From Solanum dulcamara (lineage: Eukaryota; Streptophyta; Magnoliopsida; Solanales; Solanaceae): DNA of 64,000 nt. Positions 26,961 to 42,500 of this stretch are shown piece by piece (position 1 is the stretch's first letter; each line of letters starts with the position of its first letter). Both the position numbers and the translations under genes were made by a program. The stretch spans positions 87,024,341 to 87,088,340 of the forward strand of contig NC_077237.1 of NCBI RefSeq assembly GCF_947179165.1. The letters run 5' to 3'. The notes below the pieces were generated by a model. It did no database searches and was not told the DNA's origin. It saw only the letters and a program-made list of their open reading frames with translations.

Positions 26961-27588
26961 TTGTAGTGTGTTGATTGTGAAGTAATGCCTAAAGCATCAA
27001 TTATATTCACATCAAATAATAAAGTCCGAACACCCTTGGGAAAACTCTAATACGTCTTTTATCTGTGAGTAGAATCCCATAGAAAAGAGATGTATAATGC
27101 CTATACCAAATAAGTCTTTAGTTTATAGGTTGACAACTTAGGTGAGGTGGGCAAAATAAACAATATTTACATTAAATCAACGAACGAAACGAAAAGATGT
27201 GCATCTTTCGAACTCACAAAATAACCATAATCATTTATCGTAAACACCGGGAACGTTCAAAATAGTTCCTTCAAAATCTGTTGACTTCACAGATTTCTTG
27301 CAGTTTCATGGTAGCTTACCTGGAATTTTGCTGAGGGTACAGTACCAAATCCATGTCAAGAATGCATATTTCATTTGGAAAAAAGATATAGAACAAAACT
27401 AATTTTCACAAAGAGGAAATGGATCAAGTTTCTTGGACAAGAAGCTCAATTATAAGGATAATCCAAAAAAAAAAAAAATCATCATGTCATGCCTCTTAGA
27501 ACTTGCAAGCCAATCCATTAAAGTTATTATCTGCATACTGAAGTTACAAGATGTAAAAAGAAGAGAGTTGATACTAACAACACATGGT
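26961..27588. other. 3' flank of ALY
   Basis: Unique AT-rich sequence between the array and the ALY stop codon. The part nearest 27589 is expected to be the ALY 3' untranslated region (transcribed right to left). The frame at 27433-27660 (+) is the complement of this UTR and the last ALY exon. No other gene seen. Confidence 0.5.
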
Positions 27589-30500
27589 CTACGTTGGTAC
27601 CAAAGACAGAATTTGGTTTCTTATGATTCCCATGCACTTTTGTATTTCACTGTAGATTGAAGAGTTCTGCGAACAACAGGGTTGCAAGCTTGCTACAGCG
27701 GAATCAAGTACTTTTGCTACATCAGCAGGTGGAAACTGCCGTTCTGTACACTTCTGCAATAGTATACAATAAATGTCAAAGCATAAAGATGGAAAATCGA
27801 AAGGAATAGTTGGGGATCACAGAATGCCCAGAGAAATATTTACATTTAAGATAATGGGGATAAGAGGGGACCAATAATTTTATGTGGAAGAAAAAACTAG
27901 GGGGAAAACCACGGCCCAATAAGAGCAAAACTATCACTTCAGTGAGATTAGATGCACTCTACACTTGAGTATCACAATAATACAATCAAAAGAAATGCCC
28001 TCTTTTGAACTTTTTTCACAATAAAACCACTCAACTCTATGTTTCCCCGCAGACATATTTCTCTCATTGAATTGAGGTGATAGCAAACGAAGGAAAATCC
28101 CATCTGCAGGGTTGCAAGCTTGTCTATGACCAATTATAGTTGAATATCTTATTTTTTTGGTAGTTTTACCTATCGTTGAAGCGGTCTATTGGTTCTGAAA
28201 GACTTATTTTTCCATTTGAAGCAAAATGAAAGGAAAGTTCCAAGACATTACTGCTCTTCTTGAAGCTAATCTTCAAGCCATATTTTCACTCTTTCGGCCA
28301 AAACACATTCCCCATGACCTCACCTGGAAAATGCTCGAGTGCACACACTTCTTTCCATCCTTCAACAATGGATTAACCTTCCTATCTAAACCCTTTCTTC
28401 AACCACCATACCTTAACACTCGATCATCACCAGACAAACAGACACCAAAAAATCGACAGAACTCTTCCGATAGATAAAAGTTTTTGACACCCGAGTCAAA
28501 ACACCAGTAAGATCAGGGTTTTGGGTGCTTAAATCTAACCAAAACGAGTCTAGTCAGCAAGGTTGTCTGGTCAAAGGTTCACAGTTTTCGTTTTGGGCGC
28601 CCCGGTCTCCGTATGCCTTGTATTTCTGTTTTTGAATGTGGTGAATTGCAATCTGAAGTTAAAGAATCTGTTCAGTTCTTGTTTCCATAATCAACCTTGT
28701 GATAGTGGTATTGTGGTGGTTGGAATTGATAAACACAAACTGAAGGGAAGAGGAGAAGAAACAAGGGCTTTTTTTTTCTTTTCTTACTTTACATGTGTCG
28801 CTCATTTATTGGTTTCTTTTCAATTTTCTGGATTTGGTTGGATTCATTGGTTTCTTTTCCATGTCACGATGCACTTCATTGCGCAATAGTTACATTTTGA
28901 TGGGTGTCTAATAATGTACAAGGTCAATTGAGGTGCCAAAATGAAAATTGGGGCCAACTTCAAGGGGCTGTTTATGTATTTACACAAGCGTTTTAACTGG
29001 AGATCATGATTATGTAACACACAGCCAGAGACTATAACTTCTTTTTTCCCCTCCTCTTCCAAGGCTATCTAGCAATCACTGTTGGGGTAAAACTTGGTGA
29101 GGAAAGAAGGATTGCACTTCTATCCATCAATATGTTGTATGAGTCTCTCCTTTTCCCTCTATTTATCAGTGATCCAAAATCACAATACATTGTCTACTTA
29201 GCCTGTATAGATATGTAATCAAAATTTTGGGAAGAATGGGAAGCATCTCTTGGATGTTATGGAACATTTTATGTCATGCAAAAAAGAGGCACTCAACATG
29301 GAAATCCAAAGTCCAGTAAAGGACAGAAGTGATAGGTAATCCAAGCAAGACAATTTCCATCTCGGACATTCTAAGGCAATAATCATTTCACAATAGCCAG
29401 TCAAGAAAAAGATAAAAGCTTGGAAAATGTACTGGAATTATGGAATAAAGGAACTTGTCAACAGAAGACTGGAGAAGAACTGAGGCTATAAATTGTATAT
29501 ACCTGAATCATAAGCAAAGTAGCAACGCATTTTGAGATAAGTTCGGAAGGAATTTCTGCTTCATTTCTATCTGACATATTCTTTGACTTAGGATCAAGGC
29601 GCTGCAGAAGATCAATAATGCACTTCAAATAAATTTATATAGAGAAGCAAATATAGAAACTAAGCGAACATGAATCTGTAAGACATCTTACAGTGGGCAT
29701 GCAAGAGTCATCTAGCAGAATCCGATCATTCACATAATCAATAGTCGCCTCAATCTTCTCAGTGGTGTTCTCTCTACCACTAAATGAAATCATCGCCTAC
29801 ACAGATAAATTAATCAAAATCAAAACAAAACTACAACACAAAGAAGAAACTGACGAGGTGTTGAGGTCACAAAAACGACAGAAGAAACATAAATAATATT
29901 AGGATGCAATACACATACATAGTATTTCCTTGATCCTGATGTATTTTTTCAAGATATTTTGATCTGGTTATATACATGAAAATGATAACACATTTATGCA
30001 AAATCACTTCTTTTTTTGCTAACCGTGGTGTCCAGGCGAGCTTGCACGCACCTCAACTAATTCCACGGGATATGTGCCACCTCCCACCAACAATAAGTAC
30101 TAGGTAACTCTGTCCACCAAGGCTTGGACAAATGGGAAGAAATCACCTAGTGTTTTTTGTCTCAGTTGGGATTTGAACTTGAGACCTCATGGTTCTCAAC
30201 CCACTTCATTGACCACACAACCACACCTTGGGTGCATATCACATATTACTTTTAAATGGAGTCGAAGGGACCAAAAGTTTCAAAAAGCCCCTGACAAAAC
30301 AATTATTTTATTTACAAAGATTAAGATATCACCAACTGATCTAGCTAAATTAAAATGAAAAGGTATCCCACAACTCTGGCAATCAGAATAAAATGCCATT
30401 CTTAGGACTTCCAAAATAAGATGTGATACAGGATAAGTATTAGAAGTCTGGAGACATTGCAATATAAAAAACCACATTGAGTAAGCAATATTATTGACAC

Positions 30501-33500
30501 GAAAGGGAAATAAATTAAGTGTAGACCAAAACCCTAGAGAGCAAATAAGTAAATCCCAGGAAATAGTAACTTATGCAAAAGTCTCTCCTCTAAGATTATA
30601 GAGGGACAAAAGCATACTACCATCAATTTCATTTATACTAATTAAACAATGAACAAGCATCATCACAAAGTGTGGTGTTTGTTATGTTGTAAATGCTATT
30701 ACTGAATGGATGACTGCATTTGAAGAAACGCATCCCCAATCTACTGAGGTCACAACGACTCAACCTGGCAACCATGTGAATGAGATTTCCGAAGAAACTA
30801 ATAAATATCGACATGTTATGAATCATAACCCGCTTTAGAATCTTTTCAAACATCATCTTAAACCTGATTTGGGTCACACCACCACTGCTTTTAGAAAGAA
30901 TTCCAACAAAGTAACAGTTGATTGACTGTGTACCTGCACAGCTGCATCTACCATAGTCCGTGCTTTGATTTTTGAACTTTCTATGATTTCGTTGACAAGG
31001 AATCCTGATTCCTGCTGCTGACTTGTACAATGATCAAAAGTGCTCAACACACTAGGATCAACGTAATTTGTAACTGGCCTTGGCCATGCAAGTGGCATGC
31101 TTCCCGGATAGTTATTCCTCTGTCTCAAACGATAGAGAGCAGAAGAAACCTGCCAAAGAAAATGAATGCTATAGCGGACTTTGTGCATCTTAGAAATTTA
31201 AATTCATAAGAGGACAGACATACTTGCTGATTGACTTCATTTAACTGTATTAGCACGGCCGCATATTGCTTCTTGAAAGGCTCTGAGTCTTTAAGAGAAC
31301 AGTCATTGCTCTTTTGATTTTCCAACACATCATCATTCATGCGCCTCAACTCTGAAATCACTGCATCCTACAAGTTCAACCCAATGTCATGAGCTCAGTG
31401 CACATCTAACACAAAATATTCATGCCTCTTATATATATACAACATCAACTAGAGAAATACATCTTTTGACAGAAGACCCAAACACATATGTTGATATACA
31501 AGAACAGCCAAACTTAACAGCCACCTCAAAAAACAAAAGACAAGAAGCAGTACAACTCTAAAACCGAAGAAACTAGTCATCAATATGGTTGCAGCATCTG
31601 TTTAAATTAGCTCACCACTACCTTAAATATTCCCAACCTCAAACAAAACATTAAACACAGATTTTCTCATAAACAAATACAGGCTCAATGAAAACCTCCA
31701 CAGATTTTCTCAAACTAGCATATGCCTGTATGTAGACTAAGTTATATTAAGCTTCTTTGACATTTGTATTTTAAAAAGTAAATAAACCCTGGTAATTCCC
31801 AACCTCAAACAAAACATTAAACACAGATTTTCTCATAAACAAACACATGCTCAATTTTTTCCTGTTCTTCTTTCTACGCAAATAAACCCTTCAATTTCGG
31901 AAAAGAATTATATTTCTCCATCATTAGCTTATACTGGTAAAGTTGTTGTCATGTGACCAGGAGGTCATGGGTTCAAGCCTTGGAAACAACCTCTAGCAGA
32001 AATGCAAGGTAAGGTTGCGTACAATAGATCCTTGTGGTCAGGCCTTTCCCCGGACCCTGCGCATAGCGGGAGCTTTAGTGCACCGGGCTGCCCTTTTTTT
32101 TTTAGCTTATACTGGTAATTTTGACATGAACGCCTACAAGTTTTATTGTCATTCTATTTGGTTGAATAAAAGAACTTATTTTTGAATTTTAGGATCATCT
32201 CATTCAATAGTTTTAAAATGTTAAAAGGAACACATTTATTTATTAATTATAGGTTTGGAGCAAACTTCCTCACATTTGAAAACTTATTGTTCACCAAAGA
32301 GTCAAACACCCTACATGGTACAGATTAGGGAAGCATATTCACAAATTTTCTGAAAGTTCTGGTTTTCACACAAAAACGGCAGAAAAATAGATTTTGGAAG
32401 GACGTGTGGTTGGGTCATTCACCGCTCAAAGATTTTGCAGCATCTCCTCTCTTCAAAATGCAGTGATCACTGATTTATTCACTGATTAAGGTTGGACTCT
32501 CTCAGGAAGAATTTAAATGATTTGGAAGTGTCTAGGACTTGTGAGTTGTTATCTACACCAAATATCTCCCTGGACCACCAGAAAGTGGATTCCATAATGT
32601 GGCGAGGACACAAAATGCCTGTTTTTGGTGAACTCATGCTACAAGATGTTCGCTTCTATTTTATTTTATTTTAGGAATACAAAACGCTGTATTTTAATGA
32701 TAACAATGATTCTTCGCCTTGGAAAAAAAATGGGTCAACAATGCTCTAACCTCTACTGTTTCTCCTGGTTAGTGGCAAGGAAGGCCTGCCTCGCGTTTCT
32801 CCTTATTAGTGGCAAGAAAGGCCTACCTCACCCAAAGCAATCTTCAGTGAAGAGGATATCAACTTTGTTGCAGATGTCCTCTCTGTGAAGACCATCCTGA
32901 AAATGTCAAACACCTCTACCTCCACTGTGAAACCACATTTCAGTTGAGGAGTTCAAATTTTTCCTATTATTGGCATGAGTTGGGCTATGCCTTTCTCCAC
33001 TCCAAAGTTTCTCATGTAATGGAACATAAGTGGACTAATGTGTCCCTCAAAATTTGGTATATTATACCCCAAAAAATTGGTGGATTGTCTAGACAAAAGA
33101 AACAACAGAATTTTTAAACGCAAATAGTGAAACTTTCTTAACCTTAGTGCCTCAACTTCATAGCTATTCGTTGCTAGCTTTTTGGTGTAAATTAGTTGTT
33201 GTACAGTGGTAGAATTTCGTGAATAGCTTGATTTGCTCCCTGTAATTATACTGTAATCATGCAATTGATTTTCTTTTCTAGAACAGGACATGTAAACTTA
33301 GGTATTTAAACCCCAATAGCTTGAGAGAACAATCAAGTTTCTTTCTCTCTCGGTTACTCGTTCTTTCTCACATACAGATATCTTGTTAGATATGATTGGA
33401 GAATCGCACAACTTTTAACTATGTTTGTCGCACCAACTTAGAGTACCTCTTCTCATTTAATACAATACCTAATCACTATCAATAAAACAAAGAAAAGAAA

Positions 33501-36500
33501 CACACTCCCTCACATGAAAGCCTAATTAGTTTACTTGAGTCAAGCACGTGAAAATATTTCTGACTTTGGGTGTCGGTGAGGCTTGAATTCAGGATCTATG
33601 TTGCTATGATACCATGTTGAATTGTGTGACCACCTAATATAAAGGCTTAAGTTGGAGAGAGCATATACATTTATTTAGGTCCACAACAATCACATAAACA
33701 GATCAAGATAATATGGAGAGAAAGAGAGGAGCCACCTAGTTTTCATGTGTATAATCTTCTTTCATGGATCATATAAATAATGAAGTGAAACACAATTAAT
33801 TTTGCTACCTTTTTGTCTAGTGCACGAGTGAACTCAACAAGAGCTTGAACATCAGCTTCCTTTGCTAGAATTTGAGCAGCAGCAGAAAGCTTTGAATATG
33901 TCGTCTGTTGATATGCGGCAGTTTCCATGACTCCAGATTTACATTGCATATCAGCTTCTGCTGAAGCCACCTGACCATCAAGGTACTTATAAATTATGTG
34001 GAAGGATAATATAAAGAAGCATAAAGAAAAAACTATTTGACCTTCTTAATTATGTGAAAAAGAAATTGGCATACATAATAAGGGGGAGTAATGATCAACA
34101 CTCTAGAGGGACTTCTCAAGGTATATAAATTATGGTATTACAGAGATTTTGAGATCATATATAAAATTGATAATCATGAAATCTATCAACTCCCACATTG
34201 AATATAGCGTTTTCCATTATAAGGTAAACCGAATAAAATTCATCTTTCTAAATCGAAAAGCTTAAATATATACCCTTTCTGTTTAGGTGGCCTACTTTGA
34301 TGTAGTATTTCGCCTCAATAAACCAATTGGGGTGTTTGATGAATCTGAAAATATACAAATAATAAAAGGTACATAAGGGAGATTATGAGGAGAACCAACC
34401 TTTGTCTGCATTAGGAGATTACTGATGGGATGACTTGGTGGGGAGAAATGAGAATAAACATCTCCATTCTCCATGTCACCAACCGGAAATTTCATAAACT
34501 CATTTGCTCGTACATTCACCTTGAGCTCATTGAAACTCCCAAAAAACTGATCAACACCATCTGCATGCCTTTTAAGTGATGTGGGCATGTTTTCAAATGG
34601 ATTTAGAGGCATGCATTCGAAGTCCTGCCAGAGCATTAAATGTTCCAATAAGCTATCAGTTCAGAAAACAACCCCCTGAGAACCAAAAGTACTGAAATAC
34701 TAATTCATACACACAACATGTTATGAACCAAGGACCCAAGCTATTTACAAGGGCACATAAGGTTTGTCTTCTAATAGATAAAAGAGATTAGACGCAAGTG
34801 TGTAATACATCAGTTCGGTTGAGTAATCCATTTAATTTGGTTATGTAATTCTTTTTCTTCTTTCTCTCATTCAGAAGCATCCTCAGAAGCGGTATTAGAC
34901 TTGCCATATTTGGAGGATGGGACCAGTGTGAATACATTGGGCTAACTTTTTTTATTTGGTAAGTAAATTGATTTTATTTACCAAAGAGCTTTACAAAATA
35001 GAAGATAGCAGACTTGGACATGCAGCCCCAAGTCTTACTCAAACACCTGACCCACGCATTTCATCCCTATCTAACGATATCTATCTATATTGTCTATGGA
35101 AAGAGAGAAACTGCAGAATCTTCCAAAAGAAACAGAGACCACTGGAAAAGTATTGTACGACAAGTCATACAGGAGGTCCATGGAAGAGGAACCCGGCATC
35201 CTAGATTAGCAAGCAGACTACACTGGGCTAACTTTAACATAGGATAACTACTATTTTTATTTCTCCCACGTCATGAGATGGCTCCAAAAGGGACAGAAAA
35301 ACCAATAAACTACTCCTAAAACCAAGCTAGTTGAAATTGGCTATATGAATATTTGTATCTGTTAGCTCTATCCAAGCCCACCTTATTCAAATAGTAAATC
35401 ATGTCTTAAAGAAGGCAAATGAGAGTTCTTCAAAACCTAAAAGATTTCTTTAAATCTTACACTTACTCTTGTACAGTGAACCTACAACCAGAGTAGAACT
35501 CTTGTCAAACTTCGGACCTAATGCAAGTGTAACCCGGATAAGGATAGTGGGAGTGGGAAGAGACTCAAAGCACTTTCCAGTTGTGATGGGGTTGCACCAG
35601 GGATCAACTCTTAGCCCATTTTTATTTGCCTTGGTGTTGGATGAATTGACACAACACATCCAAGGTGAGGTTTCATGGTGTATGTTATTTGCGGATGACA
35701 TAATTCTAATTAACGAGACTTGAGGAGGAGTTAACGCTAAGATGGAGATGTGGGACAAAAACCTTGATGTATAACGGATTTAGGTTGAGCATTAACTCCT
35801 CCTCAAGTCTCGTTAATCGGATTTAGGTTGTCTTGCTTATATTTCCTTACTTGTAGTAAAACTCAGAGAGTTTCTTGTCCTTTGATGTTTGTTATTACCT
35901 ATTTTTAGTATTACTCAGAGAGTTTCTTGTCCTTTGATGTTTGTTATTACCTATTGTTTCTTGCACTTCGATTATCGTGTTATTTTTTGTAGTTACATTT
36001 CTTTTTTCAGCATGCTTATGGTTTGCGACTTTGCGTACACCCTACCCTCCCAGACCCCGCTTGTGGAATTACACTAGGTATGTTGTTGCTGTTGTCATCA
36101 ACATAGATTTCAAGAGATTATACACCCTTTGATACAACTTCATCCATATGATATTAGATCTACTGCATCCTTTTCTATCATCTTCAATGATCAAAGTGTT
36201 GCGCCTAAGGAAAATTGCATATGTTGGTCTAAGTAGGATGTCGGTCAAACCATCTAAAGATATATTCTCATTTTACCCTGTGTGTGTGTTACTTGCACCG
36301 TGGTAATCATTTCTAATCTTGTTCCAATCTTGATGCCAGAATATAGTATGAGCATATATTAAGCAATAATGAATTACCATGACAAACTCAACCCCAAACT
36401 CAGGTCGGTCAAACTGAACACGACATCTGGAGCGATCAACTGTTAGCACACTTCCATCATGAATCTCTCTTGTTATTGGATGAATGGCAATGACACGCTG

Positions 36501-39500
36501 GCCAACTGACAAAGGCTTTGCAAGATCTGTGGGTAGCCCTTCTCTTGTACCTTCACGAAGTTCATTATAATGTGTTCTGACAGATTCTCGGTATTGATTA
36601 AGCTTCTCCTTTTCTTCATTCAAAAATTGCTCAGAGAATCGCCGCGGTCTTCCCAGAGAACTACATAAAGGTGAGGATTCAATGGACCATCATAAACATA
36701 AAAATAACAAACTTCATAATATTTAGGACTTGCCCAGGAAATAGACTTCCAAATTTCAGTGAAGTTGAGAAACTACCTTCTTATGACACCCCACTCAACA
36801 CGAGTTAACCTTGGAACATGTCCCAATCCAACATGATACAGGTACTCCACAAATTCCCTTTTGGCAAACCAGGGGTAGTCAATTGCACTGTAGAACCACT
36901 CATAGATACACCAGCTTCGAACCTGATGTTTGGAAAGGCAATTGGAAATCTTTTCCTGCATGCGATGTCTTCAAGTTAAATAGTGGTCATATCACGAAGA
37001 TGTACTACAACGGACAAAGGTGCATAACTAACCTTAAGACTGAATGCTCTGTCATGAAATGCAGTGATGGATGCACTAGTATCATCCAAACTTCTATCAG
37101 AAATCTTCAAAAAAAATTGTCTTTGAGGTTTTCTCAGGTCCATCTTGCGCCTGCTTCTGACTTTAGCAGGTAAATTAACCTGGTTTTCCACAGGGATCTG
37201 TGCAGTTGATTGAGCTGAATCACTTCGTTCTGATCTTGGATCTGCACATGATGCATGCTCCTGATCTTTGATTAATTTCAGTGACATGCCCTGATTGGAT
37301 CGTTTACCCTTATTTGTTGACTTCTTTGGTAATTCTTTCGTCTATAGGAGAAAAAAGATCAAGTCAAATTAGAAACAATGCAGCTGATTAAGGTATCCAA
37401 TCTAGCAAAATGTTTAAGGCAATGGCTCGAACATCTGTCTAAATCTCTAAACAATCATTTGAAATAGACAAAAATAAGAAAATCACCTCAGCTTCCAGAG
37501 AGTCGGTGACTTCATTGTTAATATGACCTTCAGTTTTTCGAGCCTGAAAGATTATCGTCAGAATTGTTACATGTCATTTACCTCGTCAGAATATTGAGTA
37601 GGGATGCAAAGCTGCCTCCTAATACCTTAGATGACATTGCTTTCTGTGCCCTCCTCACCTGCTTTGCTTCAGGAACAGCAGTAACATCAGTGGGTCTAAC
37701 TTTTCCATGCTTTGATGTCTTACTGGAAGCAACTCCAAACTTTGATACAGGTTGACTCCATCTCGATCTAACCCCCGCTGATCCATGTTTGTCTCTTTTT
37801 TTGTTTGCAGGCAATGCTTCTAAGGATCCAGATTCATCAACTTGATCATCAGTTTCATCCTTGGCCAGGGTCATTGACTCTGAAACAACAAAAAAAGGTC
37901 AAATATATTCGCAATTAAGACAGGGAATAACAACTGAAAAATCAAGTGGAAACATATGAACTGTGATCAAGACACGGGGTAGTCAGCATATCCAAAGCTT
38001 CAATTTTTAATATAAAAAAAAAAGAAATAGTAAAAGAAAAACAAACCCAAACACCTGAAGTGAAAACACAAGCAGAAAAAATTGCAGCATCACAACATGA
38101 CGAGATGGAAAAACCCACACTTGGGTCTACGAGTTCCAGGTTTTTATATCCAGAATTCAACATACTTAAGTGATGACTTACCATCAAAAATCCTAAATTT
38201 GTGACCTCTTTAACTTTTTCTGTTAAATAATTCACAGGAAAAATCCTGATACCTGAGACCAAAGTAAATTTAAAAATCTAAAGTTCCAAATAACAAGATA
38301 GAAGACCTGAAATGCATAACCACCAATGGTTGTGGCGGTGGATTATAAAGGTTCCTCCATCTTTAACCATAGTCTCGGGTTCGATCCTTGTCCTCTTTGG
38401 TAGGGAATGTTAACCCCCACCCACCCACCCCAATAGTGGGGTTTCTATCAGCCAAATATGGATTAGTCGGGCCAACGGGTTCCAACACCAAATGGTTAAC
38501 CAAAAAAATTAAATGCATAGAGGTTAAAGTCGTCAAAAAGCCAGGCTAAGACAGCGAGAATGTGAAAGGGGGAAACAGAGATACTAGTCAAACAAGCAAG
38601 CTTCCATACAAAATTCTATAGCAACAGAATTTATATCCTTACCATCTTCATTTTCTGTTGTTGGCATCATTAGTGACAAATCAGCCAATTTTTGCAGAGC
38701 ATCAAAAGGGGAGTCTTCGTCTACAAGAAGAAAAAAGAAAAATTAGCAGACTTATCCTCTAGTTTAGATCATTCTTCCAAGATATATAACAGCTTCAATC
38801 AGAGGTGGCATAATTAGTGCATGAAATCATAACCCGCCCAACCCACCCAAGTTTGGGCTGATTATTGACCCGCCCATTTATTAGCTCAGCCCATCAAAGT
38901 TTGGGCTAATATCTTGCCAAAATTGATCTATGAAAAATCTTGTCAACATATTTTCAAAATACATTTTATTTTATTTGATATATTAGATATAGTAATAAGG
39001 GCAACCTAGTGCACTAAAGCTCCCGCTATGCGCAGGGTCCGGGGAAGGGCCCGACCACAAGGGTCTATTGTACGCAACCTTACCTTGCATTTCTGCCAGA
39101 GGCTGTTTCCAAGGGTTGGGTTATTAACCCGCCCAATTATGAACTTAGCCTATTTGACATGCCCAAATTCTGCCCAACCCACCCATTGCTACCTATAGTT
39201 TCAATGACATCATAACAAGTTTACTTTCTTTTTTTTTGAGATTGACATGATAACAGCTTTACAGTCAATTTTTTAACCAAAATAGCATCTAATTTGCATT
39301 GAAATAACAAAACTCGAAGAAATAACTCTAGCTTTACAACTTGGAAAACAAAGACAAACTAATGAGACAAGAAGAAACAGTATTTTTGAAATATAACAGA
39401 ATATTAATGGATCTCCCAAGCTCTAAGTTGTCCAGAACTTGTAATTCCGAGACCTTCCTTTAGGCTTTATCTACCTTTTCCTGGCGTGTCTAAGCCTTTT

Positions 39501-42500
39501 GCAGATGAAGCAACTCCCTAAAGATTAATGTCATGAAAGTAATGTTCTGATCTAGTGCCAGCCAAGCCTTGTCAGGTGAAAAAGTGGAGAAAGGGAAGAA
39601 ATCCCCCGAGAATGGCTATACAGCTTAGCTTAAACAACTTTGACAGCACAGAAGTAAGAGAGTGTTGAAGGCAGACTTGGGCAACTTTATTTGATGGTTA
39701 AGTGTTAGGGTTTAGTTTTAATGATGATTAAAGTAATGTATGCGCGTGTTTTACATGTGCAGGAATACAGGAAAATTCTATAAAGGAAAGTTGACTTGCT
39801 AAAAAAGAAATTTAAGGAGAAGAAAATAAATGAGTATCTTCCAACACTCATTTATGGGAAACTTTCAATCAAGATCACCGAAGGAAAGAAAAGAAGACTC
39901 AGCAAGGATTCACATGCAAGCGCCAAGGAAAGAAGACAATCAGGAATTTAGTGTATCAATTAAGACAAAGTCCCGAGGGATGTTCTCTGGAGGTGTTTGG
40001 AGGCTAAAGGTGTCCCGATGGTGTATATTAGGATGATAAAGGACATGTATGATCGAGCTAAGACTTGGGTTAGGATGGTGGGAGGAGACTCGGAGCACTT
40101 CCCGGTTGAGATGGGGCTACATCAGGGATCAGTTCTTAGTCATTTTCTATTCGCCTTGGTGATGGATGAGTTGACATGGTCTATCCAGGAGGAGGTCCCT
40201 TGATGTATGTTTTTTGCAGATGACATAGTACTGGTTGATAAGACACGAGACAAAGTTAATGCTAGGTTGGAGGTTTGGAGACAGACTTTGGAGTCCAAAG
40301 GGTTCAGGTTGATAAGGACTAAAACAAAGTATTTGGAGTGCAAATTCGGTGTTGTGTTAGATGAAGTGGACGTGAAAGTGGAAGTGAGGCTTGCCACACA
40401 ATCTATTTCCAAGAGAGAGATTTAAGTATCTTAGGTCCGTACTCCAGAGTAGTGGGAACATCAACACACATCGCATTGGGGCAGCATGGATGAAATGGAG
40501 GCTTGCTTCTGGAGTCTTGTGTGATTAGAAGGTACCACCCAAACTTAAAAGGAAAGTTTTACAGAGCGGTGGTTAGACCGTCCTTGTTGTATGGGGTGGA
40601 GTGTTGTCTAGTCATGAACTTTCATGTTCACAAGATGCATGTTACAGAAATGAGGATGTTGAGATGGATGTGTGGGCATACTAAGAACAACAAGCTTAGG
40701 AATCACGTTATCCGGGAGAAGGTAAGAGTGACCTCTGTGGCGGACAAGATGAGGTATGCAACGTTGAGATCGTTTGGACATGTGCAAAGGAGGGGAATTG
40801 ACGCCCCAATGAGGAGGTGCGAGAGGCTAGTTGTAGGGGATAACCGGAGGGGTAGAGGTAGGCTGAAGAAATATTGGGAAGAGGTGATTAAACAGAATTT
40901 GACACAACTCCATATTACCAAGGACATGACCCTGAATAGGAAGGAGTGAAGGACGCGTATTAGGGTAGAAGGTTAGTAGGGGTGAAGGTTAGTGGAGGTT
41001 TAGCGTATTATGTTGTGTATCATGTTTCTATTATCACCCTATTTTGTTGTTGTTATTGTTTCTTTCTTGTAGACTACATTTTCTTTTCTTATTAACTGTC
41101 ATTCTTTCTTCATTGTTTCTCCTTCCTTTTACTTGGGTTTGAGGCACTTGAGCCGAGGGTCTTTTGAAAATAGCATCTCTACCTCCTCAAGGTAATAGTA
41201 AGTTTGCGTACACTCTACCTTCCCCAAACCCCACTTAGTGAGATTTCACTAGGTATGTTGTTGTAATTAAGGCAAATCAAAATCATATCGGTAGATACAA
41301 GTACCAAGAGTTCAAGTTCGTCAAAACCCTAGAAGGCAATGAGCTACAACAAATCAAGTTTGAAGATCTACTCAACGGCCTTCCCAAGTCCTTTGTTCTA
41401 TTCTTAATAAGCATTGTATTTTATTCCAGATTTACTGTGTACTCAAAAGAGAGAAGAGAGGAAAATATTGCTCGTGATGCATTGTATCAAAAGTCACGAG
41501 AAAAGAGATTGAGTGTAGACGTAGGAATTACACTCCATCACAATTGTACAAGTCAAACCTCAAAATAACTCACAGAGAACACCCTTGCAACACAATGAGA
41601 CTAGACTAAGATTCTCATTGGATCTCAACCGGTACAAAAATATTTGGTGTCACTTTACTTGATGCTCTTCAAGTTCTGCAACTTTTATGATATGCTTATC
41701 GCCCATCTTCTTGAAGCTAGCTGCATCTGCCTCGATGATCATCCTAATATCACTATCAAGAAATGCTACAATTCCAGAGCTTTTGGTAGTATGGGCTTTA
41801 CATTGTCCAGTGATACTTAGCTCAAAAAGGATGTTTCTGACGGTATGATAATCGTTGCTCCTTCCAAAACCAAAAATTCATCTCGTGCTTCTCCTTCCAC
41901 AACCTCTGTTGACTGCTCTCTGGATGTACTTGCTAAGCTGGCTACTCTAATGCTAAATTTGAGTCTCTCAAGCAGGATCTTATGGCTTCCACCCTGTGCA
42001 ATGTGGAGAAAAACCGTGATACTACAAAGCAAACAGGTGCTGATGTTGCTCGTCTCAGGATAAAGCTGGATAAGGTGATCAAAAAAGATGTCAAACATTT
42101 TGGAAACCTTCCAACCAAAATGTCTAACAAGTTTGAGGAGATCTAAGGTGTTGTTGGCACAAAGTGCTATGAAGGAAGCTATTGTTAACACCCTGGTGTA
42201 CTTTCTTAGGCCCCATTAGATGTTTTCTAGATTGTTCTAAGCTTTGTGTTGTCAAAAAATAAGTCCAGCTGACTATTATTTTGCTTGTTTTGCTGCTTTG
42301 ACAATTACCTTTTGCTCACTTTATGCATCGTATAAGATCTATAAGTCTATATTTGTGGTAATTGCTTCTGTGTTATTTGTGATAGCACGAATTCCCTGTT
42401 TGTTGATGACAAAGGAGATAAAAATGAGTGTACAAATGAGTCAAAACTTCAAGGGGAGTATACTAAGTGCTTTCATTCAGGGGGAGTAACCTATGGAGAA

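Noticed and set aside
31935..32106. tRNA gene
   Set aside because: A GGTTCAAGCC-type B box is present, but there is no complete cloverleaf; the flanking body is a SINE. The same holds for the heads at 30170-30232, 38371 and 59129.
41817..42489. Frames of 62-124 codons between the LTRs
   Set aside because: Short gag-like remnants without protease, integrase or polymerase; part of a dead element, not host genes.
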